DNA of 64,000 nucleotides from Sweltsa coloradensis (Eukaryota; Arthropoda; Insecta; Plecoptera; Chloroperlidae). Both the position numbers and the translations under genes were made by a program. Positions 34,709-48,236 of the stretch are shown in pieces (position 1 is the stretch's first letter; each line of letters starts with the position of its first letter). Where the stretch lies: assembly GCA_024449915.1 (NCBI GenBank), contig JAMZAV010001809.1, positions 124,001 through 188,000 of the forward strand, in the 5' to 3' direction. Below the pieces are notes generated by a model that worked only from the letters and a program-made list of their open reading frames with translations, ran no database searches and was not told the DNA's origin.

Positions 34709-35010
34709 TGTACATGACCCTCTTCTACGCCTTAATTATCCTTGAGCATCATTCTGTGGCCTCGTTACAGATATTGAACCCCTGAAAATATCCGGCGCTT
34801 GGAATTGTGAAGGGAACGTCCAAGAGCTTCTTCAGAAATGTCATCTCTCAGATTCGCCTCACTTCGTCGTCGTACGAGTCTGCGCTACTTCCGCTGTAGC
34901 CAACGCAACGGTCGCGTACGCAGAGTTGCGCTTGTACAGCTCCATGCAAAGATAGTAGATAGGTAAACAACTAAAACGTTTTACTTACTGATATCTTATA
35001 ACAAAGTCAA
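34709..35010 (+). repeat. Segment duplicated at 61218-61515
   Basis: GGAATTGTGAAGGGAACGTC, GAGCTTCTTCAGAAATGTCA and GCAACGGTCGCGTACGCAGA are shared almost without change with 61300-61440. Together with the preceding module the shared length is about 570 bp. Confidence 0.8.
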
Positions 35011-35239
35011 AGATTCTTCCTGGATGCGACATATGTTGCAGAATGTACCTGATGTTATTATTAGAGCTCACATGTTAATCTCTCTCAATCTCACAAAGAA
35101 CTTCTCTCACATAATGGACAACGTCGACAAACTATCAACGCATTTCACACACAAAAACAACACAAACCTCTTATCACTTTCTACTGATATATTTAGTTTA
35201 AACTTAAAGCAAGTAACAAACTCTATTTATTAACTAACA

Positions 35240-35765
35240 ATATTGCAGGCGGCTCAATATGACCTTCACGGTTGAAGCGCCCTGCAGGTTCTCACGTCGT
35301 CTCACTTCTCGGGTCACAGGGTTCTCAACGATACAACCCCTAATCTAGAGTGACGCATTACACCATAACGGTTGACGCGCCCATAATCAAAATAATCTAA
35401 ACAATGATGACACTTTTAATTTCTTCGAACTTGTTTCTGCTATACATGCAATTGAGGCAATATTAAAATGCTTTTTGTATCAATCCAAAAACAAAAGCAT
35501 GTCAATTTTATTGTTTACCCTTATGTCGTATACGGCAACAAGTTAGGATGGCAATATGTAAGCGCCGATTTATTTGTTTTCATGGTTATTTTCTAGTCAA
35601 TTATATCCCTCGGTGCAGCTCTATCATTTTATGTTTATTTTGTTATACTTAGAAAACAATATGTTCATCAAACACAACAAAAACTTATTTCATGAACTGT
35701 CAATATCTCAGGCGGCACAAAATGATCTAACCGGTTGAAGCGCCCTAGTTTCGCACGTCGTCGAA
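35240..35765 (+). repeat. Module ends m2 - m1 - m2
   Basis: m2 is at 35248-35285 (followed by CTGCAGGTTCTCACGTCGTC), m1 at 35352-35380, and a second m2 at 35710-35750. The body between has CTTAGAAAACAATA and CATCAAACACAAC. No A or B block is present, so ends occur without the 5' part. Confidence 0.7.
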
Positions 35766-37202
35766 CATTTGCGAAATATGGGTGTCCGTTGTTAAGCCAA
35801 GTATAATTCACATCCAAAATATTTAATTATTTCATAAAATTAAATTTATCCCACTACTGTTTTTATTTTTACCTAGTTCATTATTTTTATTTGCTTAACT
35901 AGAGAGCAATAAAAACCAAAATAACCCTACAATATTACATGTGACGCAATACAAGTGCACTCGTTTCCTACGTTGTATACCCAAGTTAATAATATAATAA
36001 GCTTTGAAATAATATCTTGCGTTTTCATTAGACTGCCAACTGGCCCACAACGTTCCCATAAAATATCACAACCACACACAGACGCAAACATGCCTATTAT
36101 GAACCAATGTTTCGCGCCCAAATACATAATTTATTTTATTTATAAATCATAAATAAGTATATTTATATATTATATATATTGGGTAGGTGCCAACAGGCTA
36201 GGTATAATCAATGTGGAAAGAGATAGAAGTCAACAGCTTACTAAGGTGAAGAGGAAGTCCATAGTGGAACACAAGTAAAAACACAAAGTCATCACTAAAA
36301 AGTCACGAGATGTTTCCGCTTTGCCGACATGGCAGAAGAAGGCAAAGCCGAAACGTCTACCAATTGATACTTTACTCTAAATTATTTTTGTCATTATTTA
36401 TCACAGAACTCACCATGTTCGTCGACGACATTAAAAGAATTCAAAATGAAACGAGATCGAAGAGATACCAATTACTAAATAAAAGAAAACTCATTATTAA
36501 CTGAAGTTGTCAAGTTGGCTCAAAATAACCTTATCGGTTGACGCGCCCTAGATCCAGATCATATCGTGATTTTAAACGATGATACTTATAATGTAGCATC
36601 ATACACCACATGTTTGAAACAAAATATAGCTAAAATGTAAATAATACACTAAAAGTTAATTCTGAGAACTTGTAACGGTATGAGATGAAGGACAGGGGTA
36701 AAAACATGACAACTGTATTGTATCGTACACTACGAAAATAAGACCATAATATTAACCACATATGCCAAATCATTTTTTTTTATTATTATGCTTTTTTTAG
36801 AGATATTTTAGATATTATATTATATTATATTATATATACAGCAAGGATTGTAACAGACCACCTGAGCTACCCGCTCCGTATATTAACCGAGGATAAACTG
36901 CCCCGAGAGCGTCCAGAACACTTCCTTATCAAACCAGCACCCCCACTCTGGACCCCCCCCCCACTCTTACACCTTCGAGGATAATCAGATGGGGTGCACA
37001 GAAAACCTCTGCCTCGACGAGGGTGGGAGTTACTTACATACTATAAGCATTTATTTTTAAGAGGATCATAAATATTTTTATCGAATTGCTTCAAATTGTA
37101 CATTATGTTTTTTCGAGCAGATACAGTTTTCATGGTTAATGTTGCATTTCCTTAAAAATATTAATTATCATTTAAAATGTGCAATGTTTCTCATTGCTAC
37201 CT
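35766..37202. other. No gene; one hybrid m motif and one stem-loop
   Basis: Mostly AT-rich. A motif mixing m1 and m2 (GGTTGACGCGCCCTAG) is at 36535-36550. A TATAT run is at 36820-36838, and a C-run-rich GC patch at 36880-37025. No coding region is recognised. Confidence 0.4.
36317..36358 (+). other. Stem-loop followed by GAAACGTC
   Basis: GCTTTGCC (36318-36325) pairs with GGCAAAGC (36341-36348) and is followed by CGAAACGTC. The loop includes GGCAGAAGAA. The architecture matches the PLE-associated stem-loops; no adjacent PLE protein remnant is visible. Confidence 0.45.
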
Positions 37203-37515
37203 CCCTGAAACTAGAGGCGAGCTCTGACAGTAGCCGTCGGGGATTCTCCCCATCCCCTTGACGACCTCCCCGACGATGACAACGACGACAACAACACAAA
37301 CTATGACGACCGCGACATGAGAAGCCCCCCTTTCATGACCTATAACTTTTGCCGCGCCGATTATCCAAACAAACCAATAATACACCAAAAAATCTTCGAC
37401 AATCTTAGAAAATAACATCATATCATCAACAAAATAACACGCGATCTATTTATTCAATAACAACATCACATGCGGAACAATATGACACATTCTGTTAAAG
37501 CGCCCTAGTCTCTTC
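37203..37515 (+). repeat. Dispersed module: B, body, m2
   Basis: GAAACTAGAGGCGAGCTCTG opens the B block, which carries a GACGACGAC-rich array. m1 is degraded near 37345-37360. m2 is at 37470-37505 with a decayed outer stem (GCGGAACAATATGAC). Confidence 0.65.
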
Positions 37516-37519
37516 CGGG

Positions 37520-37588
37520 GATCTATATTTGAGTCGACGTAACGCAGTGTTTGACACTACGAGGACGCGGGTTCGTGTCCCGCACAAG
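37520..37588 (+). mobile_element. tRNA-derived SINE, first family: head, split by PLE array
   Basis: GACACTACGAGGACGCGGG and TTCGTGTCCCGC match the B-box half of the SINE at 8860-8885. Its body continues at 50203 (GCCTGGGCTTAAGTTATTGT, then CATCTATCACCACTCATC), on the far side of the PLE array. Confidence 0.65.
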
Positions 37589-37599
37589 GCCTGGGCTTA

Positions 37600-38239
37600 T
37601 TGTAAAAAATGAAACTATGTAACAGGTGGTAACGTTATAAATATAAATCACTATTATTTAACAAAATATTTACTTCAATGTGATATTTCGATTACTTTAC
37701 AGAAATCTTTATCAAACAAAATTAACAATTAAAAAAAAAAAAAAAAAACACAACAGACAGGACAAAAAACATTTCACAAAATATTATAAATATGGCTGTG
37801 CATTAATACCAAATTATTAACAAAAAAGTTTATTATGAATAAAATAAAAACCAAAAAACAGAACATTAAATTGACAAGTTGGACAGTTATTGATGTATGA
37901 AATAAAGCTATTGATCTAGTGATGAAATTGATGGACAGAAACTTTTCCAAATGGCTGGATAATTAACACTAGGCACACTGATTGTATTGGCCACACATGA
38001 AATCAAACCAGCTTCCTTAATTTTCCGTGTTGTGGCATTAGACTCATGTGCAAGGATTGAAGCGTCTTCCCAATTAATATGATGATGATTTTCATAAACA
38101 TGTTCTGCGAGTTTTGAAGTATCAATCTTATGTTGTTTCACATTGTTCTTGTGTTCTTTTATTCTTACCATCAAAGGTCTCTTGGTTTCACCAATGTATC
38201 TAGCATCACATTCGCAAGGTATAGAATAAATAACACCCT
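37600..38239 (-). pseudogene. PLE copy 1: 3' UTR and GIY-YIG endonuclease part
   Basis: On the minus strand the frame runs from about 38239 to the stop near 37908 and encodes the nuclease second half: YIGETKRPLMVRIKEHKNN, then AEHVYENHHHINWEDA. Its upstream part is cut by the LINE at 38240. The 3' UTR holds an 18-base poly(A)/poly(T) tract (37731-37748) and the stem-loop at 37681-37713. Over the coding part it is almost identical to copy 3, implying one recent burst. Confidence 0.8.
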
Positions 38240-41204
38240 TAGATGACCAAGCAAACTCAACTACAATAGCATTTCAATCATTACAAGGCTCCTTCAATAT
38301 ACAGCAATATACAGAACACCCTCAGGAAACGTTTAAACTCTTTACAGAAGAATTATCAATAATTTTACAACAAATGAAAGCAAACTACAACGTAGTAATT
38401 GGTGACATAAATATCGATATTAATGAGAAAACACAAAAAGAAGTACTGAATGTAAGGATTATTTAAATACAATGTATTCGAATGGATTTATACCACTCGT
38501 AAGAAAACCCAACTACAGTTACTTATATTTCTAGTTCGTGTATTGATCACATATTTGTAAAAGCCCGCAATATCACTGACGTAAAAACTATTATACTCCA
38601 CACAAACATAACAGACCATTATCCGATTATACTCACTATTGGAAGTAATAACATGATCTCGGACGGTAATACAAAGAACAATAGGCCCGCACAACAAAGC
38701 ACGCGCATTGACTATAAAAATTGCTATACGCAATAATGCAAACAGAGCAATGGACTGATGTTGTAAACGAATCAGACCCTACCAAAGCGCAGATACGTTT
38801 ATCAAATGCTTAGACAAGTACATAAATCAAGCTACTCTATCCAAACCAAACAGAGCGTACACTAAAAAGTTAAAACCTTGGATTACTACAAACCCAGTAA
38901 AATGCATCAGAAAACGAGACAAGCTTAGCTTCAAAAAACAAAAACAATATAGAAATAAAATCCGGGACGCAAACAAAAATCCACTAAAAACATGGAAAAT
39001 AATCAACGAGGTAACTAACAACACACAAAAAAGCCGCAGTATTAATAAACTACAGACAGAAAATGGAGAAGTTGAAACAAAAAATAATCCAAAACTCGTG
39101 GCTGACACATTTAACAATTACTTTGTAGAAATAGGCAAAAAAATGGCAAACGACATCAATAGACCTACTAATACAAAAGCAAAACAGGATACCCCTTCGA
39201 ACAATAATAGTATACATTCACTTTACTTTAAACCAGTATCACAAAAAGACATCATCGAAAGCATCAACGAGTTAAAAACCAGCAGTGCTCCGGGCTACGA
39301 TAAAATTACTGTAACAACTCTAAAGACAGCCCCAAAAACTAATAAAAACCCCGCTTCAAATACATTAACATTTTTTTACAACGGGCATATTTCCCTCACT
39401 TTTAAAAAAGAAATAATCAACCACTTCATAAAAAAGGAACAAGACGATTCCTAACAATTAGGCCCAAATTAAACCCTTTCCAAATATTGCAAAAATTCAT
39501 GAAAAAGTTTAAGAAACAAAAACCATTTTTTGGGAACAAAAAAAATATTTCCAAAAATAAATTTTGGGATTCAAAACAGGAAAGAGTACAGAAGATGCCA
39601 TATATAAACTTACGAAAGAAAAACTGGCCATCACAAAAACCCCTAAAACCCCTTTACAATATTTTTAGCCCTTTGCGAAAGCGTTTCGACAGGGTCTCAC
39701 AAAAAAAAAACTTTTGAAAAAAGTGAACAGTGTGGCTCGAGGAAAAAGGGCCAATGTCTTATCAAAAGTTCCCTCAGGAAAGGGAACAAATTTTAAAAAT
39801 AGATCAATGTTTAATGAACCAAGGGTAATTACATAAGGGGAGTACCTCAAGGAACGTGTTGGGCCTCCCCTTTTTTCCTAAAAAATACATAAATAATCTC
39901 TGAACCTCAATAAAAAAACAAAAATTTAATCATTTGCAGAGACACAGTAAAGTTGTCGTAGGTAACTTTTTGGGAAGAAACTTTCCCGTGAAGCTGAATT
40001 AAAATGAAGGAAGTGGATCTTGGCTCAAAAATATTTTTACAAAAACAAAGACAAAACTTTTAATATGACCTATTCACCTAATTATAATAGTCAACCAGAC
40101 CCACAAATTTTTTAAAATCCACGATGAAACATGCAAAAAGTAATGACGCACATGTCATAAATTAAATCGAGTAGAGTATACAAAATACCTAGGGTTACTA
40201 TTGAAAACCTTCAAGTGGAACACTCACATCTCGTTCTAACAAAAAAACTAAGAAATTCCTTTAAAAATTTTAAAACTTACGAAACATAACCACTAAAATA
40301 ATTAAAGAAGTCACTTTGCATTGTTTCAATCAACAGCACAAATATGGCTATTGGGATGGGGAGGGACATATTTACTCATATAAAACCACTCCCCTTACAA
40401 TTCAAAAATGTAATTAAAAAAATTTTAAAGGGCCCCACGTAGATCCCCTCCGAAGAAATTTTAAAACTATCAACGTAACACACAGAAAATTATATAAAAA
40501 TCAATATGAAAAAAATATTTAAATCCGTAAAAACCCAAACCAAATATTATGACACTTTCAAACACTAAACAAACAAGACCAATAAAAAATTTTTGCAATC
40601 CTCGAGTAAAGAAAGACCTAACCCCCAAAACAGCCCCACTATTTAGGACCAAGGATCTATAATAAAGTGCTTACTTAAAAAAACAAATACATGGCAAACA
40701 CACATATCTAAACAATAGAACATGGCTAAGGATAAAAACCTGAAAAAAAATTGAAGATATCGTTAACTTTGGTAAAACAGACTGATTCAACATTATTTCC
40801 CATTGTTTAGAATACGAAAATTTAAAATTAAAAACTCAAATAGGGAGCAAAATTTAATTTTTTTGTATTAAAAATTTTAATAAATATTAGTTTTATTTTA
40901 TTATAAAAAATTAAGTATAGGGGGGCCCATCATTTTAAAATCAACCAAAACCGGCTCAGTTCATTTAAAAATTATCCTCACAAAACTTCTTTTTAAATCT
41001 ATAAGTCTAGATTAGTTGCATGTTATTTGCTCCACACTCAACTGTTTTTATGTTAGCAACATAACTAGGTTTACATTAATCTACACTCATACATGATTGC
41101 ATTACAAAATTATATTTAAAATAATGCAAATTTGATAACCTTTGTCAAAAAAAATGTAATTAAACCAAAATGCAAAAATAAATTTTTTCTCTTTCTCTTA
41201 CTCT
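38240..41204 (+). mobile_element. 5'-truncated APE-type LINE inserted in PLE copy 1
   Basis: The insertion starts inside the endonuclease: YNVVIGDINIDI (GDxN motif, near 38390) and SCIDHIFVKA..NITDHYPI (near 38535-38640). A linker follows (KPWITTNPVKCIRKRDKL), then VADTFNNYFVEIGKKMAND (39098) and SSAPGYDKIT, the RT start. KAFDRVSQK (about 39680) is a catalytic motif and GVPQGTCWASP (about 39840) the fourth RT box. From about 39430 indels accumulate. The PLE text GATGAC|TGAACCTC is split, with only 2-3 bases possibly duplicated. The 3' end is pyrimidine-rich (CTTTCTCTTACTCTTACTG). Confidence 0.75.
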
Positions 41205-43385
41205 TACTGAAACCTCATCCCCAGGGTTTTGTTTGGTGAGAATGCTGCGCAACGTATTAGACGAAAAAAACAACTCTTATGCCATACGGGGCTAAAATGC
41301 GTTTGACTTTTCTGAAAGATTCGGTAGTATCCCAAAGCAGACCCTTTTATAAATCCTGGTTTTAAACCCCCTCAATATCTTTACTCATGTCAGGTTTTTA
41401 TGATTCTTTGGAAAAATAGTCTTTTTTAACCATCTTTTAGACCGTTATTTTTCATAGCACCCAAAAATTTTTTTCCCGTTCAAATTTTTTGGGTTGTGGG
41501 GGTTGAAAGATCGTTTGGGACGAGAAACCAAAAATTTAACCATACCTTTTTTAACAGTAAGGATGATTTTAATTGGCATTAAAAAAAATTTACGGGGTGT
41601 TGGTTTCCTGCAAAAATGTAGGAAAAAAAGAATCTAAAATTTCTTGATGAATACACTAAAAAAAAGGGAACCGCCATCCTTCTCCCCTTTAAACGTGAAT
41701 TCATCTTAGGATGGTAGGAAATTTAAAATCTGATAATAAATTATTTCCTGTCTTATCTTCACAAAGAATACAGATTATGTCATCAACATACCTCAACCCC
41801 AAATCTGGTTTAAGCGATGACTGTGCGAGAACGTCTGTTTCAAGAGAATCCATGTATATATCCGCAAGTAAAGGTGACAAACAAACTGCCCATAGCTAGA
41901 CCATCTAGTTGATGATAGACGACTTTATCAAATTCAAAATAGCAAGACATGAGAATTAACTGCAAAAGCTCCATTATTGCATCTACAGATAGAGAAGTTC
42001 TAGACTGTAGTGAACAATCAGTTAATAATTTGTTTTTTACAAGTGAAAAGAACTTCCTTGACAGGTACACAGGAAACAAATTTACAACATCAAAACTCAA
42101 CAATCTAGACTTGTCACTAAATGGAACTTCTCTCAACTGATCTACAAGCTCCTTTGAATTTAAGACAGCTGATTTAATGTTATGAGTCAGAGGTTTCAAG
42201 ATATTTAAAAGAAATTTAGATAATAGACCAAAGGTGATCCCATTGAACTCACAATTGGCCTTAATGGTAAGCCCTCCTTATGTATTTTCGGCAACCCATA
42301 AGCATGTGGGGTTTTGGAGAAATGTGGTGTTAAATGAGATCTTACCTTAAAGTCAATGTTTTTTTCATATTCTTGAGCATGTGATATACTTGTGTTTCAT
42401 ATGCAGATGTAGGATTTTTCTTTCATAACTTGATACTGTGATTCATTTTTTAGTATTAGCTGAATTTGTCCACATAATTAGTTTTATCCATGATGACGGT
42501 AGCTTTCCCTTATCTCCCCCCTGGCAATATAATAATTGTTTCATCCTTCTTCAGGGCTTGAAGAATATTCATTTCATTGAAAGTCAAATTAGGTTGAGGC
42601 TTTGTTCCATGTCTCATTAAAGAGGTTGGAATACTTGCTCTTACTTCATCTTTAGATTTGTCTTCCACGAAAATAAACTAGGTTCGACTATAGACACAAT
42701 ATCAAATTGGTCGACAATTTTTGGTGTTATTGAAAACCCTAATCCTTTTGAAAGAAACATTTCTTCTTCAGGTTTAAGGACTCGAGACGATACATTCAAA
42801 AACTGTCTTCACAACATCTTTGGAATTATTATTCACGATATTAGTTTTAGGTGGGCTCAATCTACATTTCTCTTGTTGAAGCTTTCCAAATTTTAACATT
42901 TGCTTGTTCTTAACATTAACAAACTCCAAATCAAATCTGCGTTGAATAGATAGGATTCTACTTCCCATACGTATGTCTTCAACCGATGATAATGCGAAGA
43001 TAATATGGTCCATATCTTTGTGTAAAACTCTTATCTTGTGTCTTAAAAATCCAATTTGATTTTTCATAAGTCTAAAAGAGGCTTCATTTAAGATGAACTG
43101 GCCTTTATTCGAAAAATAAAAAGTTGTTCTTTAGTCTGAACCCTTGAGGAATCAATTTTTGTTCTTTACATTTGCACAAAAATGTAAGATGGTTCATATG
43201 TCTGGCCATAATACGGACAAATATTCCAATCTCCTACTTAAGGAATTAAAATCTTTTGTAAACGTACCAAACTTCTTGCCAGCAGCTCCAGCTGTCAGAT
43301 TTGGTCCAATTCTAATCAAGTCCGTTGGGATTCTCTCAAATGCTATATCAAATGTTTCAGGCAGGTCCATACTGAGGCTTATTAT
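41205..43385 (-). pseudogene. PLE copy 1: N-terminal region and reverse transcriptase
   Basis: Reading on the minus strand, 43067-42774 gives the N-terminal part (FLRHKIRVLHKDMDHII, LSSVEDIRMGSRILSIQRR), not present in the other copies. The RT region follows: PHAYGLPKIHKEGLPLRP near 42280, SRLLSFDVVNLFP near 42095, DGLAMGS near 41900, RYVDDI near 41785. The frame is broken at 42070 and 41885, and 41205-41700 differs from copy 3 by many one- or two-base changes next to homopolymers. The 5' end abuts copy 2 directly at 43385. Confidence 0.8.
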
Positions 43386-44022
43386 AAAAAATGAAACTAT
43401 ATAACAGGTAGTAACGTTATAAATATAAATCATTGGACTTTTTCACTGTTATTTAACAAAAATTTTATTTAATGTGATATTTCGATTTCTTTACAGAAAT
43501 CTTTATCAAACAAAATTAACAATTAAAAAAAAAAAAAAAAAAACAAAACACAACAGACAGGACAAAAAAACATTTCACAAAATATTATAAATATGGCTGT
43601 GCATTAAACCAATCTCAAAATATTATAAATATGGCTGTGCATTAATACCAAATTATTAACAAAAAAGTTTATTATGAATAAAAATAAAAAACCAAAAAAC
43701 AGAACATTAAATTGACAAGTTGGACAGTTATTGATGTATGAAATAAAGCTATTGATCTAGTGATGAAATGTGATGGACAAAACTTTTCCAAATGGCTGGA
43801 TAATTAACACTAGGCACACTGATTGTATTGGCCACACATGAAATCAAACCAGCTTCCTTAATTTTCCGTGTTGTGGCATTAGACTCATGTGCAAGGATTG
43901 AAGCGTCTTCCCAATTAATATGATGATGATTTTCATAAACATGTTCTGCGAGTTTGAAGTATCAATCTTATGTTGTTTCACATTGTTCTTGTGTTCTTTT
44001 ATTCTTACCATCAAAGGCTCTT
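43386..44022 (-). pseudogene. PLE copy 2, part 1: 3' UTR and end of GIY-YIG domain
   Basis: It repeats copy 1's 3' region head-to-tail (GGCTTATTATAAAAAATG start, poly tract 43523-43540, C-terminal codons 43760-44022). A 36-base internal duplication lies near 43585-43650. It is cut by a LINE at 44023 and continues at 48157-48236. Confidence 0.75.
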
Positions 44023-47000
44023 GGTTTTATGTTGTTTATGTTGTTTATTCCATAGATAAATAAATACATGTAAATATTTAATTAGACTTTTACCCTTTGA
44101 GCCTGTATTGGCTAATTATGATATTTCATAATACTATAAATATGTACTATATTATTTAAACCCTACATACAGGTACACATCTATTTACAGTACATTTGTA
44201 AAGATACATTAACATAAGACTTACAAATATGAAGTTGATATAAAATTACTAAAGGATCCATTTTCATATTTTAAGTCCCACAGAAAATTAATATTCGTAA
44301 CATTAGTTTTTTGTTTAATTGGACCAGTAAATTTGTTACTTATTTCACATTTTACATTACTCATACATAGTCATAGGTACCTCCAATTTGCAAAAAAAAA
44401 AAAATTAATAAATTGAACAATATTATAACTGAAGGCCTTAATGTATAATTGCCATTGTTCTGGCTATTGTTCTTTCAGCCCATTTTTCTTCAAAATAGAT
44501 TTTAAGGAGTAGTACCTTTGCTTAAATAGGAATTTTTCACTGATTCCTTGAATTTGTTGATTGCAGTAATTTGTTTTATTTCGTTAGGGAGTTTGTTATA
44601 TAGTTTAGTTTTGAAATAGTTTGAGTTTACTTTAGATAGTTTTGCTACTGTGTGTTCTAAGTGAATGTTGTTTTCCTGTCGTGTTTTGGTGAGAATGTAT
44701 TTTATTATTTTTACTTAAATGTTGAATATTTTGTTTTACAATCACCACTGATTGAAAAAATATATAAGCTGTAGAGAGTAAGAATTTTAAGATTTTTGAA
44801 AATGGTTGACAGTGTGTTCTTGGGTGGGGATTTTTAATAGGTCTGATAGCGCGTTTTTGAATTTTAAATATTTTTCATGATGGGTTTGAGTGGCCCCAGA
44901 ATTCAACCCCATATCTTAGAAATTACTTTCGAAAAGTGCAAAATATACTAATTTGGCTGTTTCTATATTGGTAGCATTCCTTATTAGCCTTAACGAGTAG
45001 CAGGCAGAACTTAGTTTTCCAGCTAGAAATGTTGTATGTTTGTGCCACGTTAGACATTCATCCATGTGGATACCCAAAAAATTAATGTCATCTACCCTTG
45101 AAATCCTTGTGCATGGGACTATTGCATTTTTGTATTAGTAGTTCATTTATTGTTGTAGAAATCTGCTTTTTTGAGGTGAATGAAATTGAATAAATTTGTT
45201 TTTTATGAGTTTGAGACTAATTTATTACTTTTAAAACCAGTTTGTACAAGCTATTTGATTTCTCTTTGTGCTAGAGTTAATTTGCGTCTCTGAGTTTGAG
45301 GCTGTAAACTAGTGATGTCGCATCATCGGCCAAATAGTTCAATGTCCTCTATGCAAAAAGGGAAGTCATTTATGAATAATGTTGAAGAAAAGGGGACTTA
45401 TTACTGATCCTTGTGGGACTCCACAACTGTTAAAACATTTTTTAGAAGTGGTTTTTATTTTTATTTCCTCTTGCATCTTGAGTTGTTAATTCTAATACGG
45501 TATCTGTTGCTTAAATAGATTTATATTAGTTTTAGAGCAGAGCCTCGTATTCCATTTGTAATTAAGTTTATATAGAAGAATTTTGTGGTCAATGCAATCG
45601 AAGGCTTTAGACAAATCATAAAATATTTCTATAGCTTGTTTTTTGTGATTTAATTTCATCCCGAGAGTTTTTCTAAGAATCTTTTGATAGTGGTGCAAGT
45701 TGACCTATTTTCCCAAACCCACTTTTATGTTCAGAGAAAAGATTAGTTTTTCAAAAAAAATAAGTAATCCTTAGTTGAATGAGCTTTTCTAAAATTTTTG
45801 AGGAAAGCTGGGAGTAGAGAAATTGGTCTTATGTTATCTTGTTGTGTAGATCCCCTTTCTTTTACAGGGGGATAACTTTTGCGATTTTCAGACTGCTGGG
45901 AATGATCCTTCGATGACACATTTATTAAAATCATCTTAGCGGCTCTGCCCAGAAATCTGATGCTTTTTTTTATAAGTGCCATTGGAATTTCATCATGCCC
46001 ACTGGAAAGTTTATTTTTCATGCATTTTACAATAGAAATTATTTCCATTTCATCGGTCCGTTTAGAAATATGGATCCTGTTGGGCTTTTTTGCACCTTAT
46101 TTAGATGATCAATGAAATTTTTGTTTTGGATGCTCGTGTTTATATCAGAGTGAGGTTTGCTTCCGATTTCAGTAAAATGCTTAATAAACGCATGTGCAAC
46201 AATGTGAGGTTCATCTGTTGTTCTTCCTTGAACTTCTATCGTGATGTTATCTGACTTTATTGGTGGCTTTCGACCTAGTTGACTATTTATGATTTTCCCA
46301 TACCTTTTTGGTCTATTTTCACTGTTTCGAATTTTATCCTCATAATGTTTAACTTTTGCTAGGTTTATTATCTTTTTATACGTTTTTTTGTAGTTACGGT
46401 AATAGTCTTTTTAAAAATTGGTTGTTGGGAATTGTAAACTTATTTGTATAAGCATTTTAAGTTGTAGCGAGATACTTTTATCCCGCTGTTAGCCAGCGTG
46501 GAGCATTCTTTGAATGTTTTACAGTTATTTTTTTCTTAGGAAAGTGTGTTCAAATGGTATTTAAGTTTTTCTATAAATTATTGTACATCTCGTTTACAAA
46601 TACCCGCATTCTCGAGTTCATCCCAGTTAAAAGCACCATTTTTTCATTGAATAACTCATATGTCTTGGTTTTTAAAAAAAATCTTTTCAATGTTTTAGTT
46701 TTGACCGGGCAATGCAGATTGCAGTTTATTTTTATCAGTTGTCCTGTGTGATCTGAGATAAACCCCTATGGATTAAAATTAGAGTTGGTTGTATTTTATG
46801 TTTGTAATTATGTTATCTATTTGTGATGAAGATACTATGTTGGCTATTGAATCTGGTTGGTGAGTTTAAAGGTGGATTTTAGTCAAAGCATTTAACAGTA
46901 GGTTTAATTGATCTTTTTTTTTGGAGTGTCTTTGAGGAAGTCTATGTTAAAATCTCCTAAGATAATTATATCTTTATTCTATTTATTATTTTTATGAAAT

Positions 47001-48156
47001 ACTCTCTAATTTTTTTATGAAATTTTAAAAATTTCCACTGGCGTACGGGTATACTTAGAATTTTTTATTTGCTTTTTCAAAATTTGTATCTAAATTCACT
47101 TCAACACCAGTTACTCTGTATGTTTTTCCAGGCTGTTATTTTTGATAAATTGCAATTCCTTTAATCCCTTAACCTATTTTTTTTCATTGCACTTCAGTTT
47201 TTGCTATTGACTAATAGCTTATTCTTAAATTTCTTTGTATGACAACAAATTTTCCTTTCAGTGTCTGTAACCAACTCTACTTTAATTCTCGATTGAACAT
47301 TGATTTTCTCTAGGTGTTAATTATTTTCCAATTTTTGTTTTAGGTTTTACCATTAAAAATCTCTTTTTTTGCTTATGGTTTGAATTTGGGATTTGTTAGG
47401 TTCGTTTAATTTATTTGCTATGGATGGGTTTTTTGGTTTTTTGCTGCTTTAAACTGGTTTTGTTCTGTTAGTTTGATTTTGGTGTTAATTTTTCGGTAAA
47501 CCCAGCTTGGCCTACATTTTCCTGGACTTTCTCTGTCGCTGTGGGCCTGAAGGGATTTGGTTTCGTAGTCAATTTTGATGAAGTGATGAATTGGTTTCGG
47601 GGCCTTGTTTTTGGCGACAAAATTTGTGGTTAAAATACTAAGCTTGGGTGTCTTTTAAGGGTTGTTTAACGTGCCAATTCTTTTGATTTTTTACAAGTTT
47701 TTTTGTTATCTAGCAGGGCGACATTGTTTTGCAGATAGAAGCTATGTGGTTGAGAATACTTAAGCTTAGGCTTATGTCATTGGAGGGTGTAAGCTGCTCA
47801 ATTGGTTCTTGATTGAGTTTGTCTGTAGCACTGTTTATGCTCTGCATTATCTATTTGCCAGGGCTTTTTTGCCCATTATATTTAGGTGGAGACCATGCCT
47901 CGTATAATGAACAGGGTGCAGTAGCTCCTCGCAGTCCACAAAGGTTGTATTAGACCTGGATGCTACGGCTACTTGATTTCCCTATTGACTCTGGCTATTG
48001 TTATATTGAAGTGTGGCTTATCTAGACGTCTGGGAATTGAAACTACTACTACCTCATTCTCCACTATGAGAGAGTCAATGGCCGTTGTAAGTGGAGAGGT
48101 TATCTTCGTCTTTATCTCGTCGTCTTGAAGGTAAGAAGTCCCATCCCCCCCAATTC
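44023..48156 (-). mobile_element. APE-type LINE inserted in PLE copy 2, nearly complete
   Basis: On the minus strand, 48110-47800 encodes the end of an SGNH/esterase-like ORF1: VVVSIPRRLDKPHFNIT, then a HPVHYTRHGLHLNIMGKKAL text in a shifted frame, the usual catalytic DxxHLN motif region. Endonuclease DIIILGDFNIDFLKDT is near 46965-46920. RT pieces are SSGHDEIPMALIKKS (about 46000), NIRPISLLPAF (45830), YDLSKAFDCIDHKIL (45610), GVPQGSV (45415) and ADDAT (45325). Frameshifts are numerous. The 3' tail, at the left end, reads as AACAACATAAACAACATAAA. PLE sequence CTTGGTTTCACC is split, with TT or TTT shared on both sides. Confidence 0.7.
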
Positions 48157-48236
48157 ACCAATGTATCTAGCATCACATTCGCAAGGTATAGAATAAATAA
48201 CACCCTTAGATGACTGAACCTCATCCCTAGGTTTAG
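48157..48236 (-). pseudogene. PLE copy 2, part 2, ending at the inversion point
   Basis: TTCACCAATGTATCTAGCAT to CCTAGGTTTAGTCTTGGT is the minus-strand text encoding TKTKPRDEVQSSKGVIYSIP. At 48236/48237 the strand switches: the next bases are plus-strand RT coding sequence of copy 3. Confidence 0.75.
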
